A stretch of 64,000 nt of DNA from Candidatus Kapaibacterium sp. (GTDB lineage: Bacteria; Bacteroidota; Ignavibacteria; Kapaibacteriales; UBA2268), in contig CP058732.1 in the NCBI GenBank assembly GCA_013414795.1, positions 124,001-188,000 on the forward strand, in the 5' to 3' direction. Positions within the stretch are counted from its first letter, which is position 1, and each line of letters opens with the position of its first letter. Under the pieces are notes generated by a model, which saw only the letters and a program-made list of their open reading frames with translations, was not told the origin of the DNA and did no database searches. Below are positions 7,610-17,361 of this stretch, in pieces. Both the position numbers and the translations under genes were made by a program.

Positions 7610-10351
7610 ATGAACAAAAGAACCAGTTCCCTTGTCATAGTTTTCTTCTTGATTGTTCAAGTGGTGTCCTTTTCTGCCGAAAAGCAGAAATTTGCATTTG
7701 TCGATGCAATGAAATTCCCTCGTATACAACACCAAACAATTTCCAACGATGGTCGTTGGGTTGGTTACTCTTTGGTGCCCGAAAGGGGAGACCCGACTTC
7801 ACACATTGTTTCGACAGAAACGGACACCCGCTTCACTTTTGAAAGGACATTGAAACCAGTCTTTTCACCAAATTCTGAATGGGTAATTTTCCGCCTAATG
7901 CCAAAGGCAATCGATGTCGAAAATGCAGAAAAGGAGAAGCCCACCGAAGGGCTGCTCCTTTTCAATCTTAATCTACAAACCAAGTTCACATTTGAAAAGA
8001 CGCAAAAATTTCTTTTTTCCGAAGATTCCCGCTGGCTTGCAATTCAATTTAAACCCACGGAAACAAAGGAAAAAGAAAACGAAGGAAAAGAACAGGGAAC
8101 TCTTGTAACTCTTTTCGACCTTGTCTCGAAGAACCAACTCGATTTACAATATGTGACTGAATTCACATTCGACACGCTTTCGCAATACTTTGCCTATGTG
8201 GTCTCCGAACCCGAAGGGAAGAAAAATGGGCTTTACGTAATCAACTTGAAAGGAGAATTCAGCCCGCCAATCAAAGCAGATGTCGACTCGGCAGTAATAA
8301 TCACATCTTTGACTTGGAACAAAGCCAAGCAAACTTTAAGTTATGTTAAATCATACGAACGCAAAGGAACCAAGATTGATTCTTCGATGATATGCAATTT
8401 GTTGATGACAGTAATGGTGCCACAAACACTTGTCGAATTTTCGCAAATTGCCTCCGATTGGTTCATTCCTCGCAAGAATCAATTGAAATGGAGCGAAGAC
8501 GGGGAACGTTTGTTCTTCGGAATAAAACCCAAGATAGATACTACTGTTACCAAAGATAAAATCAAATTCAACGATACCAATTTTTACGACATTTCTAAAA
8601 TTTTGCAGAAAGCCGACTATACACTTTGGCATTGGAACGACCCAAGGGTCAAAACCAATGAACGAAACTGGTGGGAAAAGAATAAAGATAGGACATTCCA
8701 GTGTGTTTATCATACAACAACAAAACAATTCATCCAATTGTCAGACCTCAATTTGCCAAGCGTTGAATTTGTGGACAACCCAAAATATACGATTGGATAC
8801 GACCCAAACCCATACCTTAAAGAATCAACTTGGGAAGGCGAATATTTCGACCTCTACTTGGTCAATTTAAACACAGGCGAGCGAAAACTTATTGCAAAGA
8901 GAATAAACGAAGGTGCCCACCTTTCGCCACAAGGCAAATATCTTGTCTTCTATAAAGATAAAAATTGGCATTTGTACGACCCACAACTCGACACTCTTGT
9001 GAATCTAACTGGCAAAATGAAATATGCATTTTACGACGAAGACTACGATATGCCTTCTCCGCCTCCAAGTTACGGCTTTGCTGGTTGGTTCGAAAACGAC
9101 AACGCTTTCCTTTTGTACGACAAGTATGATATTTGGAAATTCTTCTCCGAAAACTACGGCTACGTTTGCCAAACAGTTGTTTACGGTCGGGACTTGAAAC
9201 AAACTTACAGAATTGTTAATCTTGACAAAGATAAAAAATTCTACCGCAACACAGATACTGTTCTTTTATCTGCTTACCACAATGACTTAAAATACACCTC
9301 AATTTATTTGCTTGAATTCAAAATACTTGGTCCATTGTCTTTGTTGGAGGAACCAAAAAATTTCAAAATTATCCAAAAAGCAAAAAATGCCAATAAAGTG
9401 CTTTTCTCTCGGGAAAGTTATGATGAATTCCCAGATTTGTGGGTGGCAAATTTCGATATGAGCAACCCAAAGCGATTGACAAACCATAGCGGAGAACTCC
9501 TTTCAAAGTACAAGTGGGGTACAACCGAACTTGTGCGATGGACTAATTCCCGAGGAGACACACTCGATGGGTTTATCGTAAAACCCGCAAACTTCGACCC
9601 AAAGAAGAAATATCCTTTGATTGTTTACTTCTACGAACGCTTCTCACAATTGATGTATAACTTTTCCTTCCCCTACATTGGACACAGACCTTGCATACAA
9701 ATTTACAATAGCGACGACTACATTTTCTTTTTACCCGACATCAAATACCAAATTGGTAATCCAGGAAATTCAGCATTGGATTGCATTACATCAGGAGTAA
9801 AAAGTTTAATCGCAAAGGGGTTCATTGATACCACAGCAATTGGAATAATGGGGCATTCTTGGAGTGGTTACCAAACTGCCTATATAATCACACAAACAAA
9901 AATGTTTTCTGCTGCTCTGGCTGGGGCTCCCGTTGGAAATATGACAAGCGCCTACAGCGGAATACGACTTGAATCGGGTCTTGCCCGACAATTCCAATAC
10001 GAACGCTACCAAAGCCGAATTGGTGGAAACCTTTGGGATTCACTTACCAACTACATTAACAATTCACCTGTTTTCAAAGCCCAAACTGCTACAACCCCGC
10101 TCTTGCTTATGTTTGGCGACGAGGACCAAGCAGTTCCTTGGCAACAAGGCATTGAACTCTATCTTGCCTTCCGCCGATTGAACAAAACTGCATTCTTTTT
10201 GCAATATCACAAAGAAAAGCACTGGCCAGAAAAATTCCCAAACAAACTCGATTATGCTATAAAAATCAAAGAATTTTTCGATACTTTCCTATTGAAGAAG
10301 ACTCCACCAGATTGGATAAAAAATGGAGAAAATATCATCATCAAGGAATAA
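7610..10351 (+). CDS. Exported S9-family (prolyl oligopeptidase-like) serine peptidase
   Basis: The protein has about 913 residues from the ATG at 7610. That start is chosen because a clean signal peptide follows it (MNKRTSSLVIVFFLIVQVVSFS); the longer frame would run back into trxB. The N-terminal two thirds form a WD/TolB-like propeller. The C-terminal alpha/beta-hydrolase domain has the nucleophile in GHSWSG (Ser about 750), an acid in FGDEDQAVPW and a His in EKHWPEKF. Family members cleave short peptides, and a location in the periplasm or outside the cell is expected. No T9SS sorting domain is present. The start of the next gene lies 9 bases past its stop. Confidence 0.9.
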   Translation: MNKRTSSLVIVFFLIVQVVSFSAEKQKFAFVDAMKFPRIQHQTISNDGRWVGYSLVPERGDPTSHIVSTETDTRFTFERTLKPVFSPNSEWVIFRLMPKAIDVENAEKEKPTEGLLLFNLNLQTKFTFEKTQKFLFSEDSRWLAIQFKPTETKEKENEGKEQGTLVTLFDLVSKNQLDLQYVTEFTFDTLSQYFAYVVSEPEGKKNGLYVINLKGEFSPPIKADVDSAVIITSLTWNKAKQTLSYVKSYERKGTKIDSSMICNLLMTVMVPQTLVEFSQIASDWFIPRKNQLKWSEDGERLFFGIKPKIDTTVTKDKIKFNDTNFYDISKILQKADYTLWHWNDPRVKTNERNWWEKNKDRTFQCVYHTTTKQFIQLSDLNLPSVEFVDNPKYTIGYDPNPYLKESTWEGEYFDLYLVNLNTGERKLIAKRINEGAHLSPQGKYLVFYKDKNWHLYDPQLDTLVNLTGKMKYAFYDEDYDMPSPPPSYGFAGWFENDNAFLLYDKYDIWKFFSENYGYVCQTVVYGRDLKQTYRIVNLDKDKKFYRNTDTVLLSAYHNDLKYTSIYLLEFKILGPLSLLEEPKNFKIIQKAKNANKVLFSRESYDEFPDLWVANFDMSNPKRLTNHSGELLSKYKWGTTELVRWTNSRGDTLDGFIVKPANFDPKKKYPLIVYFYERFSQLMYNFSFPYIGHRPCIQIYNSDDYIFFLPDIKYQIGNPGNSALDCITSGVKSLIAKGFIDTTAIGIMGHSWSGYQTAYIITQTKMFSAALAGAPVGNMTSAYSGIRLESGLARQFQYERYQSRIGGNLWDSLTNYINNSPVFKAQTATTPLLLMFGDEDQAVPWQQGIELYLAFRRLNKTAFFLQYHKEKHWPEKFPNKLDYAIKIKEFFDTFLLKKTPPDWIKNGENIIIKE

Positions 10352-10360
10352 AGGTGAAAA

Positions 10361-11494
10361 ATGAATATTGAAATTAAAGAAATTTCGACCAAAAAAGAAA
10401 AAATTCGTTTTATCAAATCCCAATTTCAATTCTATCAAGACGACCCAAACTTTGTCCCACCAATTATCAGCGACCGCTATAAAATGATTGACACCGAAAA
10501 ACATCCATTCTATAAGCACGCTGAATTGAAACTCTTTATGGCTTTCGATTCAAAAGGTGATGTACTCGGTAGAATTGCTGGGATTATAAACCATAATCAT
10601 AACAAAACACACAACGACAAGGCTGGATTTTTTGGTTTTTTTGAATGTGTGAATAATCTTGACGTTGCTAAAAAACTTTTCGAACAAGTCGAAAATTGGC
10701 TGTTCAACAAAGGCTACGACACTGTGGTTGGTCCAGCCAATCCTTCTATGAACGACGAAGTTGGGCTACTTATCGATGGTTTCGATTCTCCGCCAGTTAT
10801 AATGATGACATACAATCCAAGATATTACATCGATTTAGTAGAAGGTGCTGGCTATTCAAAAGCAAAGGATTTGTATGCATATCTTCTTGAACCGCATACT
10901 TTTACTTCCGACAAAATGTTAAGGTTGCAAGAAGTTGTTCGTCGACGCTACGATGTTACAATCCGAGAAGTGGATTTCAGCAACAAAAAGAATTTCTGGC
11001 GTGATGTAGAAATTTTCAAGGAAGTTTACAATTCTGCTTGGGTACCAAATTGGGGCTTTGTTCGTTGGACAGACGAAGAGTTCTATTTCCTTGCCAAAGA
11101 TTTGAAACTGATTGCCGAACCGAAACTTGCTTTAATTGCCGAATCGAAGGGCAAAGTCGCTGGCTTTGGTCTGGCTTTGCCAAACATATACGAATGTTTG
11201 ATTTACAACAAAAGCGGTTCGACTCTTGGGGCTTTGTACCACATTTTGACCAAGAAAAAAAGAATCCAATTTGTTCGAATAATTGCACTCGGAATTAAGC
11301 CCGAATTCCAACGAACTGGAATTGACTCTGTACTTTACTACGAACTTGGTACTCGGGGAATCCAACTTGGCTATCGTTATGGCGAAGCCTCCTGGATATT
11401 CGAAGATAACGAAATGATGAACAAAGGGTTGACTTCGACTATGAATGCCAGAGTGTATAAAACTTATAGAATTTATCAGAAAAAGTTAAGTTAA
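10361..11494 (+). CDS. GNAT-fold acyltransferase-like protein
   Basis: This is a cytoplasmic protein of 377 residues. It resembles the uncharacterised bacterial family with the N-terminal pattern FxxxP...YxxDPNFVPP and the signature GPANPSMNDEVGLLIDGFD, followed by a second GNAT-like half (EFQRTGIDSVLYYEL). The RTGID element matches the acetyl-CoA pyrophosphate loop (Q/RxxGxG/A) only loosely. Its substrate is unknown. It sits between an S9 peptidase and an Na+-coupled amino-acid-type transporter in a co-directional run, so a link to peptide or amino-acid use is possible but unproven. Confidence 0.75.
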   Translation: MNIEIKEISTKKEKIRFIKSQFQFYQDDPNFVPPIISDRYKMIDTEKHPFYKHAELKLFMAFDSKGDVLGRIAGIINHNHNKTHNDKAGFFGFFECVNNLDVAKKLFEQVENWLFNKGYDTVVGPANPSMNDEVGLLIDGFDSPPVIMMTYNPRYYIDLVEGAGYSKAKDLYAYLLEPHTFTSDKMLRLQEVVRRRYDVTIREVDFSNKKNFWRDVEIFKEVYNSAWVPNWGFVRWTDEEFYFLAKDLKLIAEPKLALIAESKGKVAGFGLALPNIYECLIYNKSGSTLGALYHILTKKKRIQFVRIIALGIKPEFQRTGIDSVLYYELGTRGIQLGYRYGEASWIFEDNEMMNKGLTSTMNARVYKTYRIYQKKLS

Positions 11495-11511
11495 ATAAAC
11501 TTTTCTAATTT

Positions 11512-13062
11512 ATGAGCGAAAGAGAAAGGTGGGCAACACGGATTGGTTTGATATTGGCTGCTGCGGGAAACGCAGTGGGCTTGGGCAATTTCCTTCGCTT
11601 TCCCGTGCAAGCAGCACAAAATGGCGGTGGTGCCTTTATGATTCCCTATTTCATCGCTTTCTTGCTGTTGGGCATTCCACTTATGTGGGTCGAATGGGCA
11701 ATAGGACGATACGGGGGGAAATACAACCACGGACATTTGCCTGGAATGTTTGATGTTATTTGGCGTAATCCTATTGCAAAATATATTGGTGTGCTTGGAA
11801 TCTTTGTCTCTTTCATCATTATGGTCTACTATTGTTATATTGAATCTTGGACTCTGGCTTTCAGCATTTTTTCGATAACAAAAACATACTTCGGGCTTAC
11901 CGATTTCGACAAAATGACCAATTTCCTTAAAAGTTATCAAGGTGTTGAAAAAGGATTTTTCAACTCAATTCTTCCAGCATATATCTTCCTATTAATTACA
12001 CTTGCGGCAAATTTTTACTTCTTGAAACGTGGAATATCCAAAGGCATTGAACTCATTGCAAAAGTTGGAATGCCATTGCTGATAATTTTGGCTATTGCAC
12101 TTGCAATCCGAGTAATTACGCTTGGCACTCCCGACCCAGTGAATTTTCCTGAACGAAATGTCGAAAATGGTTTTGCATTTATTTGGAATCCTAATTTTTC
12201 TGCACTTGCAGACGCTAAAATATGGCTCGCTGCTGCTGGACAAATCTTTTTCACTTTAAGCGTTGGAATGGGAACCCTCGAAGCCTACGCAAGTTATCTC
12301 CGAGAAAAGGACGACATTGCTCTTAACGGACTTTCGACAGCCTCGACAAATGAATTTGTTGAAGTTGTACTTGGCGGTTCGATTGCAATTCCCGTTGCTG
12401 TTGCCTTCTTTGGTATTCCCGCCACTTTGGAAATTGCAAAAGGCGGTGCCTTTAATCTTGGTTTCGTTTCTATGCCATTGATTTTCCAGAAACTACCCTT
12501 TGGGGAATTCTTTGGCTGTATTTGGTTCTTCTTGCTGTTCATTGCGGGAATAACCTCCTCGGTTGCAATGGTTCAACCATTGATTGCCTTTCTCAAAGAG
12601 CAATTTAAAATCTCCCACAACAAGGCAACATTTATTGTATTCATTGGAACTTTTATTTCAACCCATCTTGTTTTATTTTTCCTACAATATGGCTTTCTCG
12701 ATGAATTGGATTATTGGGCTGGAACCTTTTTCCTTGTTGTTATCGGCTTCCTCGAGGTGGTTATCTTTGCCTGGATTTGGGGAATGGATAAAGGATGGGA
12801 GGAAATCAATAAGGGTGCGGACATAAAAGTTCCAAAGTTTTTTTACCCAGTAATTAAATACATTACTCCGCTGTATATCTTATCAATATTACTATATTGG
12901 GGAATAACCGATGCTATTCCAACTTTACTAATGAAGAACATTCCGCCTGAACAAATTCCATATCGATGGGGAGCGAGGCTATTTATGCTAACAGTTTTTG
13001 CCATTCTCTGCTTCCTTGTTTATAAAGCCTGGAAGTTAAACAAACCAAGGTATGAAGAATGA
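11512..13062 (+). CDS. Na+-dependent NSS-family (SNF) amino-acid-type transporter
   Basis: This 516-residue inner-membrane protein has about 12 hydrophobic segments. It starts with the family hallmark RWATRIGLILAAAGNAVGLGNFLRFP, whose unwound TM1 binds Na+ and substrate. GGGAF and PLMWVEWAIGR also match the neurotransmitter:sodium symporter family (LeuT, MhsT, MetP). The substrate cannot be told from sequence, but bacterial members usually import hydrophobic amino acids or methionine/alanine. Its stop overlaps by 4 bases the start of a 39-residue membrane peptide that looks like the MetS-type small subunit of such transporters. Confidence 0.92.
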   Translation: MSERERWATRIGLILAAAGNAVGLGNFLRFPVQAAQNGGGAFMIPYFIAFLLLGIPLMWVEWAIGRYGGKYNHGHLPGMFDVIWRNPIAKYIGVLGIFVSFIIMVYYCYIESWTLAFSIFSITKTYFGLTDFDKMTNFLKSYQGVEKGFFNSILPAYIFLLITLAANFYFLKRGISKGIELIAKVGMPLLIILAIALAIRVITLGTPDPVNFPERNVENGFAFIWNPNFSALADAKIWLAAAGQIFFTLSVGMGTLEAYASYLREKDDIALNGLSTASTNEFVEVVLGGSIAIPVAVAFFGIPATLEIAKGGAFNLGFVSMPLIFQKLPFGEFFGCIWFFLLFIAGITSSVAMVQPLIAFLKEQFKISHNKATFIVFIGTFISTHLVLFFLQYGFLDELDYWAGTFFLVVIGFLEVVIFAWIWGMDKGWEEINKGADIKVPKFFYPVIKYITPLYILSILLYWGITDAIPTLLMKNIPPEQIPYRWGARLFMLTVFAILCFLVYKAWKLNKPRYEE

Positions 13063-13178
13063 ACGGACTTCGCCCAGAAGGAATTGCATTTATGGTAATA
13101 GCCTATACGATAATTATCTCCATTGTGGTTTTTTGCTTTGTCCGAGTATTTAAAAAGAATCGGGAACAATCAGAGTAA
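13059..13178 (+). CDS. Small single-span subunit of NSS transporter (MetS-like)
   Basis: This 39-residue ORF starts within the stop of the NSS transporter (ATGA overlap, so translation is probably coupled). It has a short N-terminus ending in PEGIAF, one membrane span (about residues 11-31) and a basic end (FKKNREQSE). This matches the layout of the MetS/MaAIMP small subunits, which accompany NSS carriers in Actinobacteria and other bacteria and are required for transport in the MetPS system. Its end overlaps the convergent VWA gene by 9 bases. The assignment rests on size, topology and coupling rather than strong sequence identity. Confidence 0.7.
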   Translation: MNGLRPEGIAFMVIAYTIIISIVVFCFVRVFKKNREQSE

Positions 13179-15350
13179 TCCGCTTTTTCTTCGAATAAAC
13201 CATTCAATCGAAAATAGGACTATCGAAACGATTAACAATGGCAATGAATTCCAAAGATTCGTTTCTTTTTTAGTCGTAATTATTCTTTCATCCAAAAACA
13301 AATTGTTAAGTTCCTTTTTCAATTCCTCCATTTCATTCCAGAAAAAAAATTTTCCGCCAGTTGCTCTCGAAATGTACCTCAAAAAATCAAATCGAGAACG
13401 AAAATCCACCAACTCAAGATTACTCTTTTCAACAGTGAATTTACCGCTAACTTTTCCCAAAGTTCTATTTCCAAGAAAGGCTTCTCCAACGTAAGTATAA
13501 TCGCCTTCGGCAAAGTAGCCAACATCGGCAGAATACAATCCGCCCGAGACTTGTGTTAATTCGGTTTCGAAAACCTCTTTCCCTTTGTTAATTTTTACTA
13601 CAACTTTTGCGTTTTCAATAGGATTGAGAGATTCGTCGTAAATCTGACCATTAAATACAACTCTCTCTGTTTTGAAATATTTGCTTTTTGTTGGTTTGAT
13701 ACGAACTTTTGCGAATTCGTCTGTTACTGTTAGCCATTGAAACAATTTCGTTAGAAATTCCGAACCGACATCAATCTTAACTTCTTTATCACTAATCAAT
13801 TCACGGAGAGAATTTCCAAGAAGACGCCAGCGAAATAGTCCATAGCCAAGTATTGCAGCCGACTTTCGATTTTGAAAATTGTTCAAAAGTATGAACGGTT
13901 CTCTCATTGGAACGTTATTAACCTTTATCGTAGCAAGGATTTCGCTTTCTGGCTTGGGACGAACAAATAGTTCTGTTCTGAACAATGGTGGCAATTGATT
14001 CAATAACTTCAGATTATCTTCGCCAGGAATAATGTTTAGAAGTGGATTACCAGATTGATTAGGGTCGAAATTTGCAACAAAAGTGTATTCCCTGTTTGTA
14101 TTACTTAAAAAGTTAAACGGAAGAATATCTTCGTATGCCTTCAATTTTCGATAGTCCGTTTCAAGTTGAGAAATGAAGAGCACAGATTTCCCTTTTGTCC
14201 ATTCATCTCGAACCCAATCCAAAATTTGGGTGTTACTCGAAGGAATTGGATATCCGAGAAGTATTATAATTTGTGCTTCTTCGAAGTCCTTTCTCGAAGG
14301 TTTAGGGTCGTAAAACTCGCTTCCAAACTTTTGAATAAAAGTAACCACCTCCGAGCCAACTTCTTGTGAAATAAGTGACTTAATGTATGACAGGTCTGGA
14401 TTCGGATACCCAGAAAGAATTATATACTTTTTCTTGTTCTTTATGATTTTAACAACCTGGGACTGACTATTGTTTTCAGCGGTGAATTCTTCGGGAAGGG
14501 AATTAACCTTTGCAATTAATTTCGAAAACCCTTCGGTTTTGGGAAGAAATTCGAACATTGCACTGTAATCTTCAACATTACGATTCAGTTCAATTTTTTG
14601 CTCGCCAATAAGTGTTTGCCCTTCGAATAATTGTACAGTAAGTGTTTGGTTTTCGTAACCAAATGATTTCAAATTTACTTTAACTGGCTGGGGTTTGTCG
14701 ACAAAGCCAATTTCGTTCGTAGTAATCGAACTTATCAAAACATCTTTTGGTGGAACAGAATCACCAATTCCAACAGAATAGATTGGAATTCCAATTCTTT
14801 CAGCAATGTACAAAGGATTGTCGCCAGAATTATTAATTCCATCAGTGAAAAGAACAATTGCTTGAATGTTTTCGCTTTGCTTCAAATCAAAAATGCGACG
14901 CAAAGGCAAAGCCAGATTGGTTTCTTCGCCATCAAATTTTAGGGAATCCACACTGAATTTGTCGAAAAAATGGATATCCCTATCGAATTTTACAAAATCG
15001 ATTGGATACTTTGTAAATCCCAACAAACCAGAATTGTCCAACGCACTTGTGATTTGTGAAAATTTATCTACATTTATCCATTTCAATTTCATAGAGGCAG
15101 AATTGTCGACCACAACTGCAATTTTGGGCTTAATGAATTTGTTTGAAATAAAGTTCATAACTGGTTCAGCAAAGAAGAAGAAGAGAAAAAGAAGTGCAAA
15201 AAAACGCAAGCCAGCCAGCAAGAATTTCTTCCGTGGTTCAATAGGCGGATTTGTCCTTCGATAGTAAAAATATGTTAATATCAAACAAAAGACAACCAGC
15301 ACAAATACAAGCCAGCCCGAAACTCCAAATGTAATTAATACCTTTTCCAT
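13170..15350 (-). CDS. VWA-domain membrane protein (BatA/aerotolerance-like)
   Basis: This 726-residue protein has two N-terminal membrane spans (about 10-30 and 43-62). A von Willebrand A domain follows, starting at IAVVVDNSAS, with the MIDAS residues D82-x-S84-x-S86 and a later FTDGINN. After that come an Ig/CARDB-like section, a class I amidotransferase-like region (about 330-430) and a final membrane span (about 703-718). The layout is that of large Bacteroidota VWA membrane proteins of unknown function found with Bat operons. No MoxR ATPase or DUF58 gene is adjacent here. The bulk of the protein is probably periplasmic. Confidence 0.8.
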   Translation of the reverse strand: MEKVLITFGVSGWLVFVLVVFCLILTYFYYRRTNPPIEPRKKFLLAGLRFFALLFLFFFFAEPVMNFISNKFIKPKIAVVVDNSASMKLKWINVDKFSQITSALDNSGLLGFTKYPIDFVKFDRDIHFFDKFSVDSLKFDGEETNLALPLRRIFDLKQSENIQAIVLFTDGINNSGDNPLYIAERIGIPIYSVGIGDSVPPKDVLISSITTNEIGFVDKPQPVKVNLKSFGYENQTLTVQLFEGQTLIGEQKIELNRNVEDYSAMFEFLPKTEGFSKLIAKVNSLPEEFTAENNSQSQVVKIIKNKKKYIILSGYPNPDLSYIKSLISQEVGSEVVTFIQKFGSEFYDPKPSRKDFEEAQIIILLGYPIPSSNTQILDWVRDEWTKGKSVLFISQLETDYRKLKAYEDILPFNFLSNTNREYTFVANFDPNQSGNPLLNIIPGEDNLKLLNQLPPLFRTELFVRPKPESEILATIKVNNVPMREPFILLNNFQNRKSAAILGYGLFRWRLLGNSLRELISDKEVKIDVGSEFLTKLFQWLTVTDEFAKVRIKPTKSKYFKTERVVFNGQIYDESLNPIENAKVVVKINKGKEVFETELTQVSGGLYSADVGYFAEGDYTYVGEAFLGNRTLGKVSGKFTVEKSNLELVDFRSRFDFLRYISRATGGKFFFWNEMEELKKELNNLFLDERIITTKKETNLWNSLPLLIVSIVLFSIEWFIRRKSGLL

Positions 15351-15523
15351 TTAATTCTATTTTAAAACACTTTAAACGAAGTATAAAGGTTTTTAGTAAA
15401 TTCTATAACAAATGCTCCAAAGCCCTTCTTCTTTTGGATAAATAACATTCCCAGATTCATTTACCAAAAAAATTTTGAAAATTACATTAGATTTGATAAA
15501 TTTTCTTTTTTTTCGATGTAAAA

Positions 15524-16321
15524 ATGAAAAAACTTGTTGCTTTTGGATTTTTGGTTTTACTCTCACCACTATTTCTATATTCGCAATTCCTAAATAATAC
15601 TTCGGTTCAATTAATACTTAAAGGTAAAGTATACGACGAATACACTGGGAACCCAGTTGGAGCAATAATTGAATTTCGCACTACAACTGGTAAAAAATTT
15701 AAAATCAAATCGGATTCTGTATCTGGCGAATATTCCCAGGTTTTCAATAGCGGAGATAAAATCGAAGTGATTATTTACGACTGGGACGTCGTCCGAGAAA
15801 AGTTTTCAGTTCAACTTCCAGATACGAATAAATACGCTGAAATCGAACAAAATTTCAAGGTGAAACATTTAAAAGAAGGGCTTGTCGCCTATCGTTTCAA
15901 TTGTTTCGAAACTGGAAGTGCTGAAATTTTACCAGATTGCAAGGCAAATTTATTATCGCTCGACGAGGTTCTTCGTTTCAATCGAAACGTAAAATTTGAA
16001 ATTCAAGTTACTGCATTCGATACATACTACAAGACAAAACGCAAGCAAAAAATCCAAAAAGTAGTTACCGAAAAGAAAAAGAAAAAAACTATTACCGAAG
16101 AGGTCGAAACAATCGAAGAACCGCCCGCAGATAAAATCAAAGATTTGGTCGACAAGAGATTACCATCGATTGAACAAATTGTTGGGGAAATACCTCGAGG
16201 CAAAGGTCGGCTTACGGTCAAGCCCATTTACCAAAGTGGAAACTTGCCAAATGGAGAGTTCCCCGAGCCATACGAAATCTTTGTTGTCGTAAAAGAACTA
16301 AAAAATATACTCGAAAAGTAG
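15524..16321 (+). CDS. Exported OmpA-like protein with degenerate peptidoglycan-binding domain
   Basis: The protein has 265 residues: a signal peptide (to about 20), then a carboxypeptidase-regulatory-like beta-sandwich (LILKGKVYDEYTGNPVGAIIEF), and then a C-terminal half that follows the OmpA C-domain pattern only in outline. YRFNCFETGSAEILPDCKANLLSLDEVL stands in for the usual 'FDFGSAxLxPxxxxxLxxLxxxL'. A Lys-rich insertion (about residues 170-200) interrupts the domain. The Asp and Arg that bind diaminopimelate in true OmpA domains are not evident, so peptidoglycan binding may be lost. Confidence 0.6.
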   Translation: MKKLVAFGFLVLLSPLFLYSQFLNNTSVQLILKGKVYDEYTGNPVGAIIEFRTTTGKKFKIKSDSVSGEYSQVFNSGDKIEVIIYDWDVVREKFSVQLPDTNKYAEIEQNFKVKHLKEGLVAYRFNCFETGSAEILPDCKANLLSLDEVLRFNRNVKFEIQVTAFDTYYKTKRKQKIQKVVTEKKKKKTITEEVETIEEPPADKIKDLVDKRLPSIEQIVGEIPRGKGRLTVKPIYQSGNLPNGEFPEPYEIFVVVKELKNILEK

Positions 16322-16353
16322 TACAGCGGAGAATCATTAATTAAGATAAAAAT

Positions 16354-17361
16354 ATGAAGAAAGAGCCAACACCTTATAGTTTCGACCCAGTTGCCGAAAA
16401 TTTTCTCCAACTTGCACTTAATTTCGAAGGAAGTTTAACTTTTCTTGGTGCGGTCGAACTCGACATATTCACCGCAATTGGCGATGACTTTAAAACTGCG
16501 GACGAAGTTGCCGAAAAGATTGGTGCTTCAAAACGAGGAGTTCAAAGACTTTTGAACTCGCTCGTTGCAATGGGGCTTTTGCAAAAATTCGGTCAAAAAT
16601 ATGGTAATACCAACGATGTGAAAGAATATCTTGTTCGTGGGGCACCAAATTACATTGGCGATTTTCGTGCTTTACGCTTTCTTTTGAAAACTTGGCAAAA
16701 TTTCAAAGATTGTATTATTAACGGCAAACCAACCCCAAGCGTAAAACTTTCGGATTTAACCCCAGAGGATATCGAAGGATTGTTGTTTCTGATGAATTGG
16801 CGAGCAAATCGCCAAGCCCCAGAATTCGTTCGTTACCTCGATTTATCCAAAGTAATGAAAGCACTCGACTTCGGCTGTGGCTCTGGTTCTTTTGGGCTTG
16901 AATTGCTTAAACAAAACATAAACATCGAGTTGGTTTTATTCGACTTTCCCGAAATTGTTCCGTTTACAGAAAAGTTTGTTGAACGAAAGGGCTTCACTGG
17001 TTTCCCGAAAATAATTTCTGGAAACCCACTGACAGCAGATATCGGAAAAGATTACGATTTAGTAATTGTTTCCAATGTCCTACGATATTTCTCATTCAAA
17101 AATTGTTTGAAAATCTTGAATAAAATCTTCGATGCATTGAAAAGAAAAGGCAAAATCGTAGTTCAAGAGACTTTGATTGACAATGAACGGACAAGTCCTT
17201 CCTTCGCAACTTTCGAGTCGCTTCGTCTTTTACTTCTTACAGAAGAAGGCGATTTGCTTACCGAAACAGAAATGCTTTTGCTCTTGAAAGAGGCTTGGTT
17301 CTCCGATATTAAAACATTTAAAACATCTTACGGTTCGACAATATTTATCGGAGAAAAGTGA
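16354..17361 (+). CDS. SAM-dependent O-methyltransferase-like protein
   Basis: This 335-residue protein has the architecture of small-molecule O-methyltransferases (COMT/acetylserotonin type). An N-terminal winged-helix dimerisation domain (about 1-100, with TADEVAEKIGASKRGVQRLL) precedes a Rossmann domain carrying the SAM motif ALDFGCGSGSFG (about 170-181). The last helices (ETLIDNERTSPSF) also fit the family. The general base His typical of plant enzymes is not obvious, so the acceptor is unknown. Its stop overlaps the GTG start of the following cyclase gene (GTGA), indicating translational coupling. Confidence 0.82.
   Translation: MKKEPTPYSFDPVAENFLQLALNFEGSLTFLGAVELDIFTAIGDDFKTADEVAEKIGASKRGVQRLLNSLVAMGLLQKFGQKYGNTNDVKEYLVRGAPNYIGDFRALRFLLKTWQNFKDCIINGKPTPSVKLSDLTPEDIEGLLFLMNWRANRQAPEFVRYLDLSKVMKALDFGCGSGSFGLELLKQNINIELVLFDFPEIVPFTEKFVERKGFTGFPKIISGNPLTADIGKDYDLVIVSNVLRYFSFKNCLKILNKIFDALKRKGKIVVQETLIDNERTSPSFATFESLRLLLLTEEGDLLTETEMLLLLKEAWFSDIKTFKTSYGSTIFIGEK

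Noticed and set aside
7111-7638. 175-codon minus-strand frame antisense to trxB
   Set aside because: It is entirely opposite conserved thioredoxin reductase coding sequence and has unnatural composition.
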